From: Liolophura sinensis | Lineage: Eukaryota; Mollusca; Polyplacophora; Chitonida; Chitonidae | Direction: 5' to 3' | DNA length: 64,000 nucleotides | NCBI RefSeq assembly: GCF_032854445.1 | Contig: NC_088303.1 | Location: 9,927,501 to 9,991,500, forward strand | Part shown: positions 32,501 through 48,584 of the stretch, one piece after another | Layout of the letters: each line of letters begins with the position of its first letter | How positions within the stretch are numbered: the first letter of the stretch is position 1 | Made by a program: the position numbers and the translations under genes | Notes under the pieces: generated by a model | Told to the model about the DNA's origin: nothing | What the model saw: only the letters and a program-made list of their open reading frames with translations | Database searches by the model: none

Positions 32501-34603
32501 AAATACACATAAACGTGTATATAATGGGTGAAGCAACCATACGTATGCACGCCAGTAAAGTGGCAACGATCCCAACTGATCTTCATTATAACGCCTAAAA
32601 TACACATAAACGTGTATATAATGGGTGAAGCAACCATACGTATGCACGCCAGTAAAGTGGCAACGATCCCAACTGATCTTCATTATAACACCTAAAATAC
32701 ACATAAACGTGTATATAATGGGTGAAGCAACTGTGGACATGCATGACTCTTATTTAGTATACGGACACTGGTGTGTAGACGAAACAACAGTTTTACTGTG
32801 GTCATATATGTGGAGTGGCAATGGTCCTAACTGCTGCCCTTAAACCTCTCTAAATTGCCACTGACATACGTATGAGTATAAATGAACGACGTATATCGTA
32901 CACAATTTGGCCTTGTGTAAGGAACTAATCACGGCTTGTGCGCTGTTGGAAACATTATAAATTATAGTCATTAACTCTACCCCTGCGGTAGCCCATGTAA
33001 AATATACAGATGTGTTATCAACACTACTCCCAGGGGCTTCCTGCCTGTATACGTGTACATGGCAACATACAGAAAGACATGTGCGCATAAGAAACCGCTA
33101 TATATTACAGTATGTTTTACACATTCTAGACCTATATGGAATGTGTAAGTTCAAGGCAAAAACGGAAAACTTACAAAAAAATCCCCCAAAAAGCCAAACA
33201 ACAAACAAACCACAAAAACAACAAAACAAACAAAAAAAAAAAAAACAAAACAAAAAAACAAAACAAAAGAAAACGCCTTATCTTTTTCGGTCATTGGAAT
33301 TTGACTGCCGTGACAGAACATGTACAAAAATGAAAGCATCATTATCATACAGTGAGTATAACCTATAACAGCATGACCATGAATGAAGCTCCATTTATCA
33401 AGCACACGCTTCACTATCTATAAGCAAGGGTATCTATCTGGACATATAAGTGTACATACTAATGTCGCCTTAGGTTATTCACTTGCAAATTTGTAAGAGC
33501 GTCAGGTTTAGTGTATGACAGGTTTATAATAGGAGTATTTCATAGCATTGCAGTTCTTGAGAGACTTTAAAGGTGGATACATTGATGCATTATATGCCGC
33601 ACACATTATAGGTAATCTGTTGCATCTCATTTTTTCATAACCTTTCATAAACACCGGTCCTTGACAAACTGGATCTCAAATGTCTTGAGTGACTGGAAGG
33701 ATAAAACCCCACTGTGAGTTTAAATAAGTCTGAATAAACTTATAAATTAAAGTATAGGCCTTATATCTTGTACGGTCTTATATCGTATATACGTACGTGT
33801 ACTATAAGGCATAGTGAGTGAAACCAACTAATAGTTTCTCAGAATATTGTGAAGTTCTAATTAAGGCCTTTTGTTTAGGCTTTATGATCTGTAAATTGTG
33901 AAATTAATCGAAGTAAAAATGACTTTTCATACAGCAATGTTAAACGAGATGACAAGTGTGTAACTGCTATAACAAGGGAACACGAGCACTGGCGTATAAA
34001 CAAATCCTATACCACGTTTACTTTTACAATGTCATGCGAATCTCAATGTTTTCCGTAAAAACAGTCGGTTGCATTTAATTTTGACTTGGAGAAAAGAATG
34101 TGAAAGGAAGAAGGGGAGGGTCCTGGAAACCTGGTTATTATTTACAATACTGCTATTAACATAGAAGTACATAATTATATAGTAATTGGGACTAAGGCCT
34201 AATCAGTCTTGTGGCGCGAGCCATTCCATAGGGGTTGTGTCTCGAAGTGTAGTAGGCTTATAGAAGCCTGTAGTCTTAGGTCTGTGCCTTCTGGACGGGC
34301 GTACCAGCTCTGAGCAGCAGGCCTAACCCATGTTACGCTCCTGCCCAAGTTTATACTTCCACTCACCTCAAACGAGAAGTACACCTGGGCTAACTTGGGC
34401 ATGTTTTGGTAAAAGCACTCCATCTCCCCCGCGCCCACTTCAAAGCGAAGATCATGCTGAACACCTGGCAGACCATCAAAGTCGAAATCGTCATTCTGTA
34501 CCCCAAGAACGTTTTCCCCATCCCCAGAGCCCGCTAGGCTTAACAGGACGAGGAGTGTGGGACAGAGGACACCAAGAAGCTCTGATACAGAGACCACAGC
34601 CAT
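16162..34603 (-). CDS. TMED6: p24 family cargo receptor, TMED6-like, isoform from distal first exon
   Basis: Same downstream exons as the proximal isoform (19406-19289, 17743-17598, 16395-16162) but starting in a second, homologous first exon at 34603-34367. That exon ends FSFE|GTGAGT in phase 0, so it can join the same second exon (VLRGGDRNVDV), giving 244 aa. The start is in strong context (GCGCCATGG) and followed by a Leu-rich signal peptide, NDDFDFDGLPG and the conserved MECFYQ cysteine. No separate GOLD or transmembrane exons were found between 26.5 and 34.4 kb, which favours one gene with alternative first exons over two genes; a decayed duplicate gene remains possible. Confidence 0.7.
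17598..17743 (-). CDS. TMED6: TMED6-like exon 3 (GOLD domain)
   Basis: 146 nt, acceptor CCCCCAG, donor ACA|GTAAGT. Encodes VYQICIDNTFSRFTSKLVYL, matching the Y-xCxDN-FS signature of p24 GOLD domains, with the second conserved cysteine. Confidence 0.88.
18999..19300 (-). repeat. TMED6: 53-bp array repeating the TMED6-like exon 2 donor
   Basis: Six units with TGGAATTGCT at 19001, 19054, 19107, 19160, 19212 and 19265. On the sense (minus) strand each reads about GAGGACGAAAG|GTAAGTGT then CTAG-AGCAATTCCAGGGAAT. The unit at the exon has GTTAGT; three others have GTAAGT and two have ATAAGT. Confidence 0.9.
19289..19406 (-). CDS. TMED6: TMED6-like exon 2 (GOLD domain)
   Basis: 118 nt, acceptor TTCTCCAG, donor GAAG|GTTAGT. 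Encodes VLRGGDRNVDVIITDPNS... ending EYTVRTE. The donor lies at the edge of a 53-bp tandem array that repeats it. Confidence 0.85.
19600..19700 (-). mobile_element. Degraded SINE at the edge of a 39-bp array
   Basis: TTTGATTGGTGTTTTACGC, then a diverged TCAAGAGTATATGAATTATT block, then GAGGAAACCGCTCAGGGC, which merges into the adjacent array. Confidence 0.6.
19690..20395 (+). repeat. 39-bp minisatellite in TMED6-like intron 1
   Basis: About 18 units near ACACCTGAGGAAACCACC plus ACACCTCGTCAGGTAGATG; period 39, for example GAGGAAACC at 20231, 20270 and 20309. The unit is 13 codons, so long frames stay open on both strands (DDTPEETTTPRQV on plus). It probably grew from the SINE's GAGGAAACC block. 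Confidence 0.85.
20414..22624. other. TMED6-like intron, one tRNA-like relic
   Basis: No coding signal. The minus strand at about 21434-21536 shows TGGTCGAGTGGTCTAAAGAG (A-box-like) and GGCTCGAAAC (B-box-like) with a long variable region, like a Leu/Ser tRNA relic or tRNA-derived SINE head. It has a T-run insertion and no obvious paired acceptor stem, so it is not called a tRNA gene. Confidence 0.45.
22625..22775 (+). repeat. ~27-bp repeats with CRE-like CGACGTCAG motifs
   Basis: Six diverged units of about GCCGACGTCAGCGTAACACC TGTTTAA. Four keep CGACGTCAG exactly and two are variants (ACGTTAG, ACGTCGG). It is GC-rich compared with the flanks. Confidence 0.8.
22885..23130 (+). repeat. Diverged repeats with GCATGCCTGTATAAAT
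   Basis: Three diverged copies of CACATGGCATGCCTGTATAAA near 22893, 22960 and 23065, separated by GT/TA-rich sequence. Low complexity. Confidence 0.5.
23131..24928. other. TMED6-like intron with possible LTR-like tract
   Basis: At 24211 a TATATAAG, at 24675-24680 an AATAAA and near 24780 the stretch GGGTCGTAACA followed by AGTGCCCC resemble LTR parts. No matching TGTTACGACC start was found. A 118-codon hydrophobic ORF at 24223-24579 has no recognised family. Unresolved. Confidence 0.3.
24929..25140 (+). mobile_element. Second SINE-like family, copy with internal deletion
   Basis: Shares GAGTGAGTGCTT, then GCCATTATACTGATACAGGT, CAACCAGTCGTTGCACTGTC and AAGCGAGG with the inverted copy at 61085-61400. 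About 100 bp present there are missing here. Confidence 0.7.
26294..26536 (-). CDS. TMED6: TMED6-like proximal first exon
   Basis: 81 codons from the first ATG: hydrophobic ALIILLGVHQVNIASV signal segment, TDDFDFDGFPG, DCFFQ and LYVNFR at the donor CGG|GTAGGT, phase 0. An in-frame ATG at 26518 is an alternative start. Confidence 0.82.
26601..26610 (-). promoter_or_regulatory. Candidate TATA box for proximal TMED6-like promoter
   Basis: GGTTATATA on the minus strand, about 65 nt upstream of the proximal ATG, at a plausible spacing for a TATA box. Not confirmed by any transcript. Confidence 0.35.
26640..28366. other. TMED6-like intron, nothing recognised
   Basis: Between the two alternative first exons. 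Short ORFs exist but none shows p24 or other family motifs. Confidence 0.5.
28367..28606 (+). repeat. Three near-identical 80-bp repeats
   Basis: Units start at 28367, 28447 and 28527 (TTCTATAACGCGAACAATCA) and are almost identical, so the expansion is recent. Each contains smaller CAATGCAATCCGAACAA repeats. Confidence 0.92.
28620..29800. other. TMED6-like intron, nothing recognised
   Basis: No coding signal. A short duplication around CCTAACGTTTGAG occurs near 29040 and 29077. Confidence 0.45.
29800..30545 (-). repeat. 42-bp minisatellite, open on the minus strand
   Basis: About 17 units around GATCTGTAAACATTGAGCTT CCATGCTGTGTCTGAGGCGT AT; period 42 (30082, 30124, 30166). A block of about 190 bp is duplicated (ACCCTTATACCTATAC near 30307 and 30497). 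The unit is 14 codons, giving long minus-strand frames without any protein family. Confidence 0.88.
30572..30663 (+). repeat. Two-unit ~44-bp repeat
   Basis: GTTGTGTAGTTATGAA-CACG followed by CATGAC-GCCATG occurs twice beside the 42-bp array. Confidence 0.6.
31684..32830 (+). repeat. 93-97-bp satellite, about 12 units
   Basis: Unit starts (GTAAAGTG-CA) at 31684, 31777, 31870, 31963, about 32052, 32169, 32264, 32361, 32458, 32555, 32652 and a diverged one near 32810. The left four are 93-bp units, the right five almost identical 97-bp units, with diverged units between. All share GTAAAGTGRCAAYGAT and a CGTGTATATA segment. Confidence 0.9.
32831..34366. other. TMED6-like intron; A/C-rich tract
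   Basis: A low-complexity (AAAC)n-rich tract lies at about 33170-33275. The rest holds no recognised feature. Confidence 0.5.
34367..34603 (-). CDS. TMED6: TMED6-like distal first exon
   Basis: 79 codons: signal peptide, NDDFDFDGLPGVQHDLRFEV, MECFYQ, then AQVYFSFE at the donor. It shares the DDFDFDG-PG--HD-R-E pattern with the proximal exon at 26.3-26.5 kb. The open frame extends upstream to 34909, but that part lacks p24 features. Confidence 0.8.
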
Positions 34604-36420
34604 GGCGCTCCTACTCAATACTGTATACATGTACGTCAAGTTCACTGCCACGAGACGAAACGCCGTTGACAATTGCTGCTGAATCAATACGTCCGAGGCT
34701 AGTCTAATCTGCCGGCTGCTGCAGGGGCGACAGACAGCAGCAGTCATGCTGGTGACGGATACCTGGTTGACATTCACGCCATAAATCCCCCCTTCTTGAA
34801 AAGCTTGTGATACTTGAGGGAAACAACTTTGATCGTGTATGCTTTCGTGCTTAAGTTCAAGCTGCACGTATACTGTAACAACCTTCTGTCCTTCACACTT
34901 ACCTAGCACGCAGTTTCGTGCTCAGCTTTCTTTATTATTTAGTAGCTATTTACATTTTATTATTTATGGATTTAAAATAGGAATCATTTAAGCCAAAGTT
35001 CATTAGTATTTCTATTAAATCCTACCCTACATATTTTCAACTTCCACTACTGTTTATAGCATTATGACCTTTGAAATGTAGAGTAGAATTCGTTAAATAT
35101 CACATACGTATATAGCTATATGATACTGACGTTTACGCATGTCTGAATTGAGAGGAAGTCTTCAGATATTCCAGACACAACTTGTGGCATATACAAACCA
35201 AGCGAAAGCTGGGTTTGAACTGGTCACTTTGTTGGCGGTATTTGTGAGTACGCGTTGAAAGCTATGTCAACTCTTTTTAAGACAGGATTAAATGATTAAT
35301 ATCACGATAATCCGGATTACTTTCCAAATTTACAACTGATACTATAGGGTGTGTGACTCACTATTGCACACGTCTTGATGGAAGCTCAGGCATTTTTGTT
35401 TTCTGTCGTTTACGCCAGAAATGATGCTGACGTGTACTAGCGCGTTTGTGGCCACTCCAGCTAACGTGCTTCATGCTTGACGTCAAATATATTACATTCA
35501 CCGTCACATCTGGAATACTTTCATTTCGAATGGTGCTAACTGTATGGAAACAGCCAAATTAAGATTTTGTTTTAGAGGACATTACATAGGCGTACATGTC
35601 TGTTGAAAGCTTGGTGATGCACATGGTGTCTGCGCGTTTTGTGGGCCAAACTTAATATAGTGTTAATATAATGCCAAGTCACCTGAGAAATTTTGGCACG
35701 TATGACATGTTGGTGGAAAGCTGGTGATCTCCGACGAATGTCAAGTAAGAGTACCTGAAGTTATGGGCACCGGAGGTCCGTCGACCGCAAATTGCCAAAA
35801 GTCACGAGAACAGTGGAATCGGGAGAATACCAATTACTCCGAGGCTGGGGTTGAATCAACACTTCAACACCCTCGAAATAAGACTGAAATGTATAGGTGG
35901 AAGTACTACAATCTTCCGATATATTATACAGGTTATTTGAATGTTGTTTAGCGACACATACAGAAGGCTTTTTACCTGTTAGGGATATATGGACAAGGTG
36001 ACAGTGAGGTTTGGACAGTACCTGAATGAGTGCCTGAGGGCAAAACCAGGTTGGGCAACGACTCTGGCAACATTTTCACGTGCACAGGCTTGCACACTAC
36101 GTACTGAGAACAAGTTCGTTATATTGCACAAATTGAACCTATACCACTTCGATTGTTGGGTTTTTTATCAACTGTTGTTTAACGCCAGACATACGGCATG
36201 TATCATATACGACAGGTGGTGGGAATCGGAGTAAACCACGCATTGATATTGTGAAACATCCTGGTTGCAGTTGCACACCTTATACCAATGAACCACGCCT
36301 CGTCATTATCATACGTCTCCGGTATCAGTGACTAAATGGTATAACTTCAAAGTAGTCGCCTGTTAGAGATTCCGATGACCGGGTAATTAACTCGGCGAAC
36401 TATACGCGTTATGCTATTGT
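34604..36420. other. Upstream of distal TMED6-like exon, nothing firm
   Basis: The open frame upstream of the distal start reaches 34909. At about 36155-36235 a degraded SINE fragment (TTGTTTAACGCCAGACATAC) is visible. No gene recognised. Confidence 0.4.
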
Positions 36421-36431
36421 TACGAGGACAT

Positions 36432-36593
36432 TTATTTATTTGATTGGTGTTTAACGCCGTTCTCAAGAATATTTCACTTATACGACTGCGGTCAGCATTG
36501 TGGTGGGAGGAATCTCGACAGAACCCGGTGGGAAAACACGACCATCCGCAGGATGTTACCACACCTTCCCATGGATTACACAAGAGGAAGTAT
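36432..36593 (-). mobile_element. SINE copy with 8-bp target-site duplication
   Basis: TTTATTTGATTGGTGTTTAA, then ACGCCGTTCTCAAGAATATT and a GTGGTGGGAGGAA block, flanked by GAGGACAT at 36424-36431 and 36594-36601. Confidence 0.85.
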
Positions 36594-37164
36594 GAGGACA
36601 TCCATTATGGATCAAAAAAAATTACAAGTTGATGCGACATCTTCAACTATTTAGTTTCTAAATTCCAAAATCCAATCAAATGTCAGTAGGTATGAATATT
36701 AGGTAGCTAGGCCATATGCACAAAACTTCGGTCTATACAATTCGTAATTAATGATTCGGTATCCGTAATTACAAATTTGATGCAAATTAATTAGGAATGA
36801 CAATTGTGTCATATGGATAGCATTATTATGATTTACATCTAAAGGTTAACGCATGTAAGTTGTTTTTACGGATGTTTACCCAGTTCATGTTTATGGATTA
36901 TTAATTTTTAATCACAGCTTATTATCCGTATTTAATAAATATTTAATTATAATTAAAGATTTATTTTATTTACTTATTTGGATGTTGTTTAATGCAATAC
37001 TCAAGAATTTTTTGAGCAAATACAAAACACACACGTTTAAGAAAACATAATTTATATTCCTTTAAAGTTATCCCATATATACAAATTCCCACAGTCACTG
37101 TAGATACAAAATGCAACATTTACAAAAAATAGGGCTATTTAAAAAAAAAACACAGAGCTGTTCA

Positions 37165-37167
<3 letters not shown>

Positions 37168-37220
<53 letters not shown>
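37168..37220. repeat. (TA)n microsatellite
   Basis: About 26 TA dinucleotides, preceded by an A-run. Confidence 0.95.
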
Positions 37221-37222
<2 letters not shown>

Positions 37223-37665
37223 TAATGCTTCAAAAAATGATTTATGTGTAAAATATGAAGTCCTTCAGAAGCCTATGCAATTTACGAATCTATATGCCTT
37301 GATGAAGACAAGAGTAGGGCACAACATTTAATAAGTTAAGGGTAGATAATCTGGAAATCTGTGACTGGCACACCCTCTTCAACCATGCACATGTTCTTTT
37401 CGTCTTTCTCTTCAGAATTAAAGCTTGCTATCAACATATACACAAATACATGTAATTTTTACATATAGTCCTTCATCTACAGCACTTCTGGTTGAGCTCA
37501 TCTCAGCATGTTTACAACAGCATGTATACAGCTGTGAATTTAAATAATGATCCACACAACATTTTAAGGCATCATGTGATGTGAATGGTCGAAAACTCAC
37601 TGATTTATGCAGAAATTAGGTAAATTTTATGCCCCCCACCCTTTCCCAAAGATCCTCCCACTCAG

Positions 37666-38927
37666 ACAGTTGAGGACACGTGAGGAGAATGCTGGCAGAT
37701 CAGAGATACTGACAGACTACGTAAGTCACTAAACAACATACTGTGTAAAATATTGTATGCATATTGCTGACCAGTGTGTTATGGTCATACAGGTACAGGC
37801 TGCGCATAACGGAAGCAAAGTGAGCACCCAGTTCACTCTTCTCTCTAATCTACGTTGAGCGTTGGTAATGGTGTCATTCTTCTAGGCGAAAGGGGCAGAA
37901 AAAAATTTTTTACCAACTGTTTTATACACTTCTGCTAAAAAGAGCTCAACTGTGGAATTCCAAAATGATGTTATAACAAAGGAGGGCAGACTGTTAGTGT
38001 GCTCTTCAGTGAGACTTGTTTCCCTGTCTGCAGAATGCTGTGAACATAATAAACCAATTACCGATTTTTCCATTTATCTAACACGCGGATATGTGAATCC
38101 CAAAACAATAACATCACCTTCAAACTAACATCCTTAGGTTATAATGTTTTTCTCGGGTTCACAAATCCACGTATTATCTGACTAGAAAGTCAATTATTGT
38201 ACAATACTAAAAAGTTAAAACCATCTGGTCAGCTGTTCATCACATCTTCAATTAATCTACCCTTTCATTAAACTTCAGTAATAACAAATAATAACTGACA
38301 TTAAAACCAATACATGAGCTGCTGAATACATAATATGGCAAATATATAAAGAGAAGCAATGTACAAAAATAGAAGTAAAATGCACTGTTCATCAAGGAAA
38401 AAGTGACACTTCACGAGAGCAAAAATAAAAACTGAGATAGCCTGGCAATGGTGTGCAAAAAGATCAAGAGCTGGGACAGTAAAATGCCAAGATTACACTA
38501 TACAACAAAAAGCAGAGAACCATATTATTATTGATTCAGACTATTATTAATAATTAAATTATGACATCACAAAACAAGGTCCTAATGGAATGTTACCTGT
38601 GTACCCCTGCACTGGATCTTTCTGTTCCACTGGATCTTTCTGTTCCACTGGGTCTTTCTGTTCCACTGGATCTTCCTTATCACACCAAATATTAAGTCAG
38701 TTGACCTTACACTGTTCATTATGTCCTGGCATTACACTGAAACTTAACATGAACTAAAGCAACACATTAAACCAAAGAGCAACATTATTGTTTTTGAATG
38801 GTCAAATGTGTCCTTGACTTAGAACTTTGAAGACAAGGTCTACGGCACTGATGTGTACAACAGGTTCATGGCCACTGAGGAGAAATCAAATGGTGGCAAC
38901 TTTGACATTCAGGCAAAAACACCTTAA
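37666..38927 (+). other. Pair of unassigned exon-like segments
   Basis: 37666-37720 follows CCACTCAG, ends TAC|GTAAGT and reads QLRTREENAGRSEILTDY. 38823-38927 follows GACTTAG and reads NFEDKVYGTDVYNRFMATEE then KSNGGNFDIQ before a stop. Both stand out by codon use (GC-ending codons in AT-rich sequence) and can be joined in frame, but I recognise no family and see no start or further exons. They lie downstream of SLC35E2 on the opposite strand: a small gene, a gene relic or chance. Confidence 0.35.
38612..38682 (+). repeat. 20-bp repeat, 3.5 units
   Basis: CACTGGATCTTTCTGTTC repeated with single differences. Confidence 0.85.
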
Positions 38928-39742
38928 AATCACAGACATCCCCTATGGGATTGATCACAGAATTATGACTGAACATACCACATAAATGTATTTATATGGC
39001 ATATTCTGGAATAAATAATTCTGTTAACAATCCAGGAAATGATACTTGTGTTAAAATCCTAAAGCTGGTTTCTTGATTATAATTCCAAGTTCAAATTTGT
39101 CCAAGCATTCAGAGAACAGTGCTGAATGCAATAAATGCCCAGAACAAAAACAATTAAAACATTCACAAATTCTAAAACAAGCCTGACTTTTATAAAAAAA
39201 AAACCTTGGATGGCCAGAACGACTGTACAAGAAATGTTGGTAAAAAAAAAATTAAACTGTTTTTGTGGCACAATTGCCTTTTTATTTTTTTTTTGGACCC
39301 TGTGGACTAGAATATGATGTATAGGATTGCTATTCCTAACATTGTCACCTGTCTCATTTGCATAACAATAAGAGCTAGCATCACTAATGTGCATGACATC
39401 TCTGGCCTATACCATCATACACAATACCACAGCAGCTACTAAAGCTACATTTAGAATACAACTGAGAGAACATTACAAATGACTGCCAACATAGAACAAT
39501 AAAGGGTTAACAACCTTTCCAACCTCCATTTCATAAGATGTAGATATCACTAATCTGGATCTGTATTAACTACTCATAATAGAGCTATAACCTAAGCTTC
39601 AGCTCAGTGGCATAATAGGAAACCAAGTTCACACATAAAATAAGCCAAAGATTTCAAATTTGGGGGGCAAATTAATTTTAAAACAAGACATCAATGTGTA
39701 CACATTCAAGCATTAATTTTTGATTCACCATCATAATATTGA

Positions 39743-40150
39743 CCTCAGGTACCTGTAAATCACCCATCACACACAGGTGTGATTTCACCTATGTGTAAAT
39801 CACCCATCACACACAGGTATGATTTCACCTACATGTACATCACCCATCACACACAGGTGTGATTTCACCTACGTGTAAATCACCCATCACACACAGGTGT
39901 GATTTCACCTACATGTACATCACCCATCACACACAGGTGTGATTTCACCTACGTGTAAATCACCCATCACACACAGGTGTGATTTCACCTATGTGTAAAT
40001 CACCCATCACACACAGGTGTGATTTCACCTACGTGTAAATCACCCATCACACACAGGTATGATTTCACCTACATGTAAATCACCCATCACACACAGGTGT
40101 GATTTCACCTCCAGGTAAATCACCCATCACACACAGGTGTGATTTCACCG
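39743..40150 (+). repeat. 40-bp minisatellite, about 10 units
   Basis: Unit GATTTCACCTACGTGTAAAT CACCCATCACACACAGGTGT, with 40-bp phase kept throughout. It lies 1.4-1.8 kb downstream of the SLC35E2 stop, possibly in its 3' UTR. Confidence 0.92.
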
Positions 40151-41540
40151 AAAGCTTACTATATAAATATGCACTTTCAGAAGCACATAAACACCAGAAA
40201 ATTATACTTCTGATACCCACACTTAAGTTTTTCGGCTAAGTAATTAAACAAACTTTACAAAAAATTCCCTAAGTTGTCCTATAAAATGGATAATTTAGTC
40301 AGAATAATTAAAACCACGTATGACATGAGGGGTAGTAAATGTGTTAGGTTAGAAGTAGGATATCACTCCTTCTGATCACTGTTAATTACCAAAATTCATT
40401 CTATCCCCAATTATATATGAAATGCAGCAGGTCAAACCAGCCCCAGCTCTTTCTTGGTCAGTACGTGTACATTTAAGATTCTGATTATCACACCATGAAT
40501 AGAGAATGTAGCCATATGGCTACATGACAAAATAACCAGAAACTAGCATGACCAAGACATCAAAAAATACATAAAAATGTTGAAATTAGCTGATTTTCAA
40601 TTCCACTTGAGCACAAAACAACAGGTTTAGAAAAAGATGTCTGATAGATCCAAGCATTCAACCAAATTCCGTGCCATCCTAATTTAAAATTAGGATAAAG
40701 ATATTTAATCCACATTTAACATAACCATAGCAATTAAATGGCAGAAAAAGTAAATTTTTGCCCTTCCAAACCACAAAAATTGACCTTTTTCTTCATGGAA
40801 CATATAATTGTCTTTTCATTTGATCTAATATCTGATCAATGAAAGAAAATCAGATTGATATGCACCATTACTATTTCTGGTTAAAGCAAATAAAAATAAA
40901 TGCTGAATTTCAAATTGATAATGTGACACTTATTTTTTCAAAAAAATGATACCTTTGATCAGTTTATGAGGTATAAAAATACTGCTGATGACAAAATACA
41001 CTGAGAGAGATGTTAACTTCACATTACTGAAGAAATCACTCTTTTGAGTTCTTCTTACACCCGCTGCTCTTTACTATTGCTAAAAGTCACTAAAATCATG
41101 ATGCACCTTTGGATGTTATTTTACTTTACTTACCACTGAGCTTATTTAATTTAGTGATGATATCACTGCTCAATCTTTATTACCAAATTGTAACCAAATC
41201 ACAACTTCTTTAAAATACCCCTAAATCCATGAGGACTTAACACAATGATATCAATGTGACTAAAATTTGGAAATGTGAAAATAACTGTATTAGCTTAACA
41301 CAGAAATCTTGCATCATTCAGCATATGAATGACAAGATGTTGATTGTGTAATAATGATATGTGATTGTTTACATTAAATGAAGAAGCTATGTGACCACAG
41401 GCATCTAAAATCACAAAAACAAAGTCACAGACAAAATGTGTGTGAAGCCTTCACAGACCCAAGGCACATATATGTGAGGACACATGAATTGGGATATGAA
41501 CATGTTAATATGTGATCCACTGACGCTGTCATAGTTATGA
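40151..41540 (-). other. SLC35E2: Probable SLC35E2 3' UTR and flank
   Basis: AT-rich, no coding signal. AATAAA on the minus strand at 41176-41181 is the nearest poly(A) signal candidate. Confidence 0.45.
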
Positions 41541-47821
<6,281 letters not shown>

Positions 47822-48584
47822 CTCTTAATGTTTACCACATATGTTGAACTGTCACATTGATATTAAATATTTCCTGAGGCAATCCGAGATGAAAACACTA
47901 TTACACATAGCAACCAAACTAACTGAAGCCAGTATAGAACACAGCAGGCTCAAAATCATACGCCCATCACTCTCATGCCTGCAGTAATTCCAGAGTTGAT
48001 CTGTAAGGATTGGGTTGGGGAAGTCTGTCAACTGAAAACAGACAGAAAACAGAAAAGCTCTCAGAAAAATATGAAACCTCACCCCATAGACAATATCAAG
48101 CCAGAGACCACTTTTTTGACACTACACAATGTGCATACTTGTGTACCTAACCTAGTCTTATACAATATGACTGTGTTTTCTACTGTAGTTCTGACTTAAC
48201 ACAAAGTCATATCTCCATGTTTTTATGTTTCTGGGAGAAAACTACCTACCTCTCAACAATGACAGCATGCTCAAACCTAGCACTGGGGTAAAGCCAAATA
48301 GCCAAGACATCGATTCCATATCATGGCAGAGAGAATCAATTTGCAGTACCAGTCCAAAATATGGTACACCAAGCTATAAGTGGAATACAGCAATGACTTA
48401 ACATGCTCAGGCCCTTTCTAAACTCATTAACAACTAAAAGTATTTATCCATACATGTGTCTTTTCTAAGCAGATAAATGCATATTACAAACACAGATATG
48501 GTAGCAAAGATTACCAAAGACCTCGTCTGTAGGAGATACATCAATGCAAACCTTCACCGCAATGCATAAAGTACTGAAATTGTG

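Noticed and set aside
32081-32740. Overlapping minus-strand ORFs of about 80-120 codons
   Set aside because: Shadows of a 97-bp satellite; the same peptide recurs in shifted frames.
33170-33275. Basic Lys/Asn-rich ORFs
   Set aside because: Low-complexity A/C tract only.
34604-34909. N-terminal extension of the distal TMED6-like first exon to 34909
   Set aside because: The extension would bury the signal peptide, and the internal ATG at 34603 has a strong start context.
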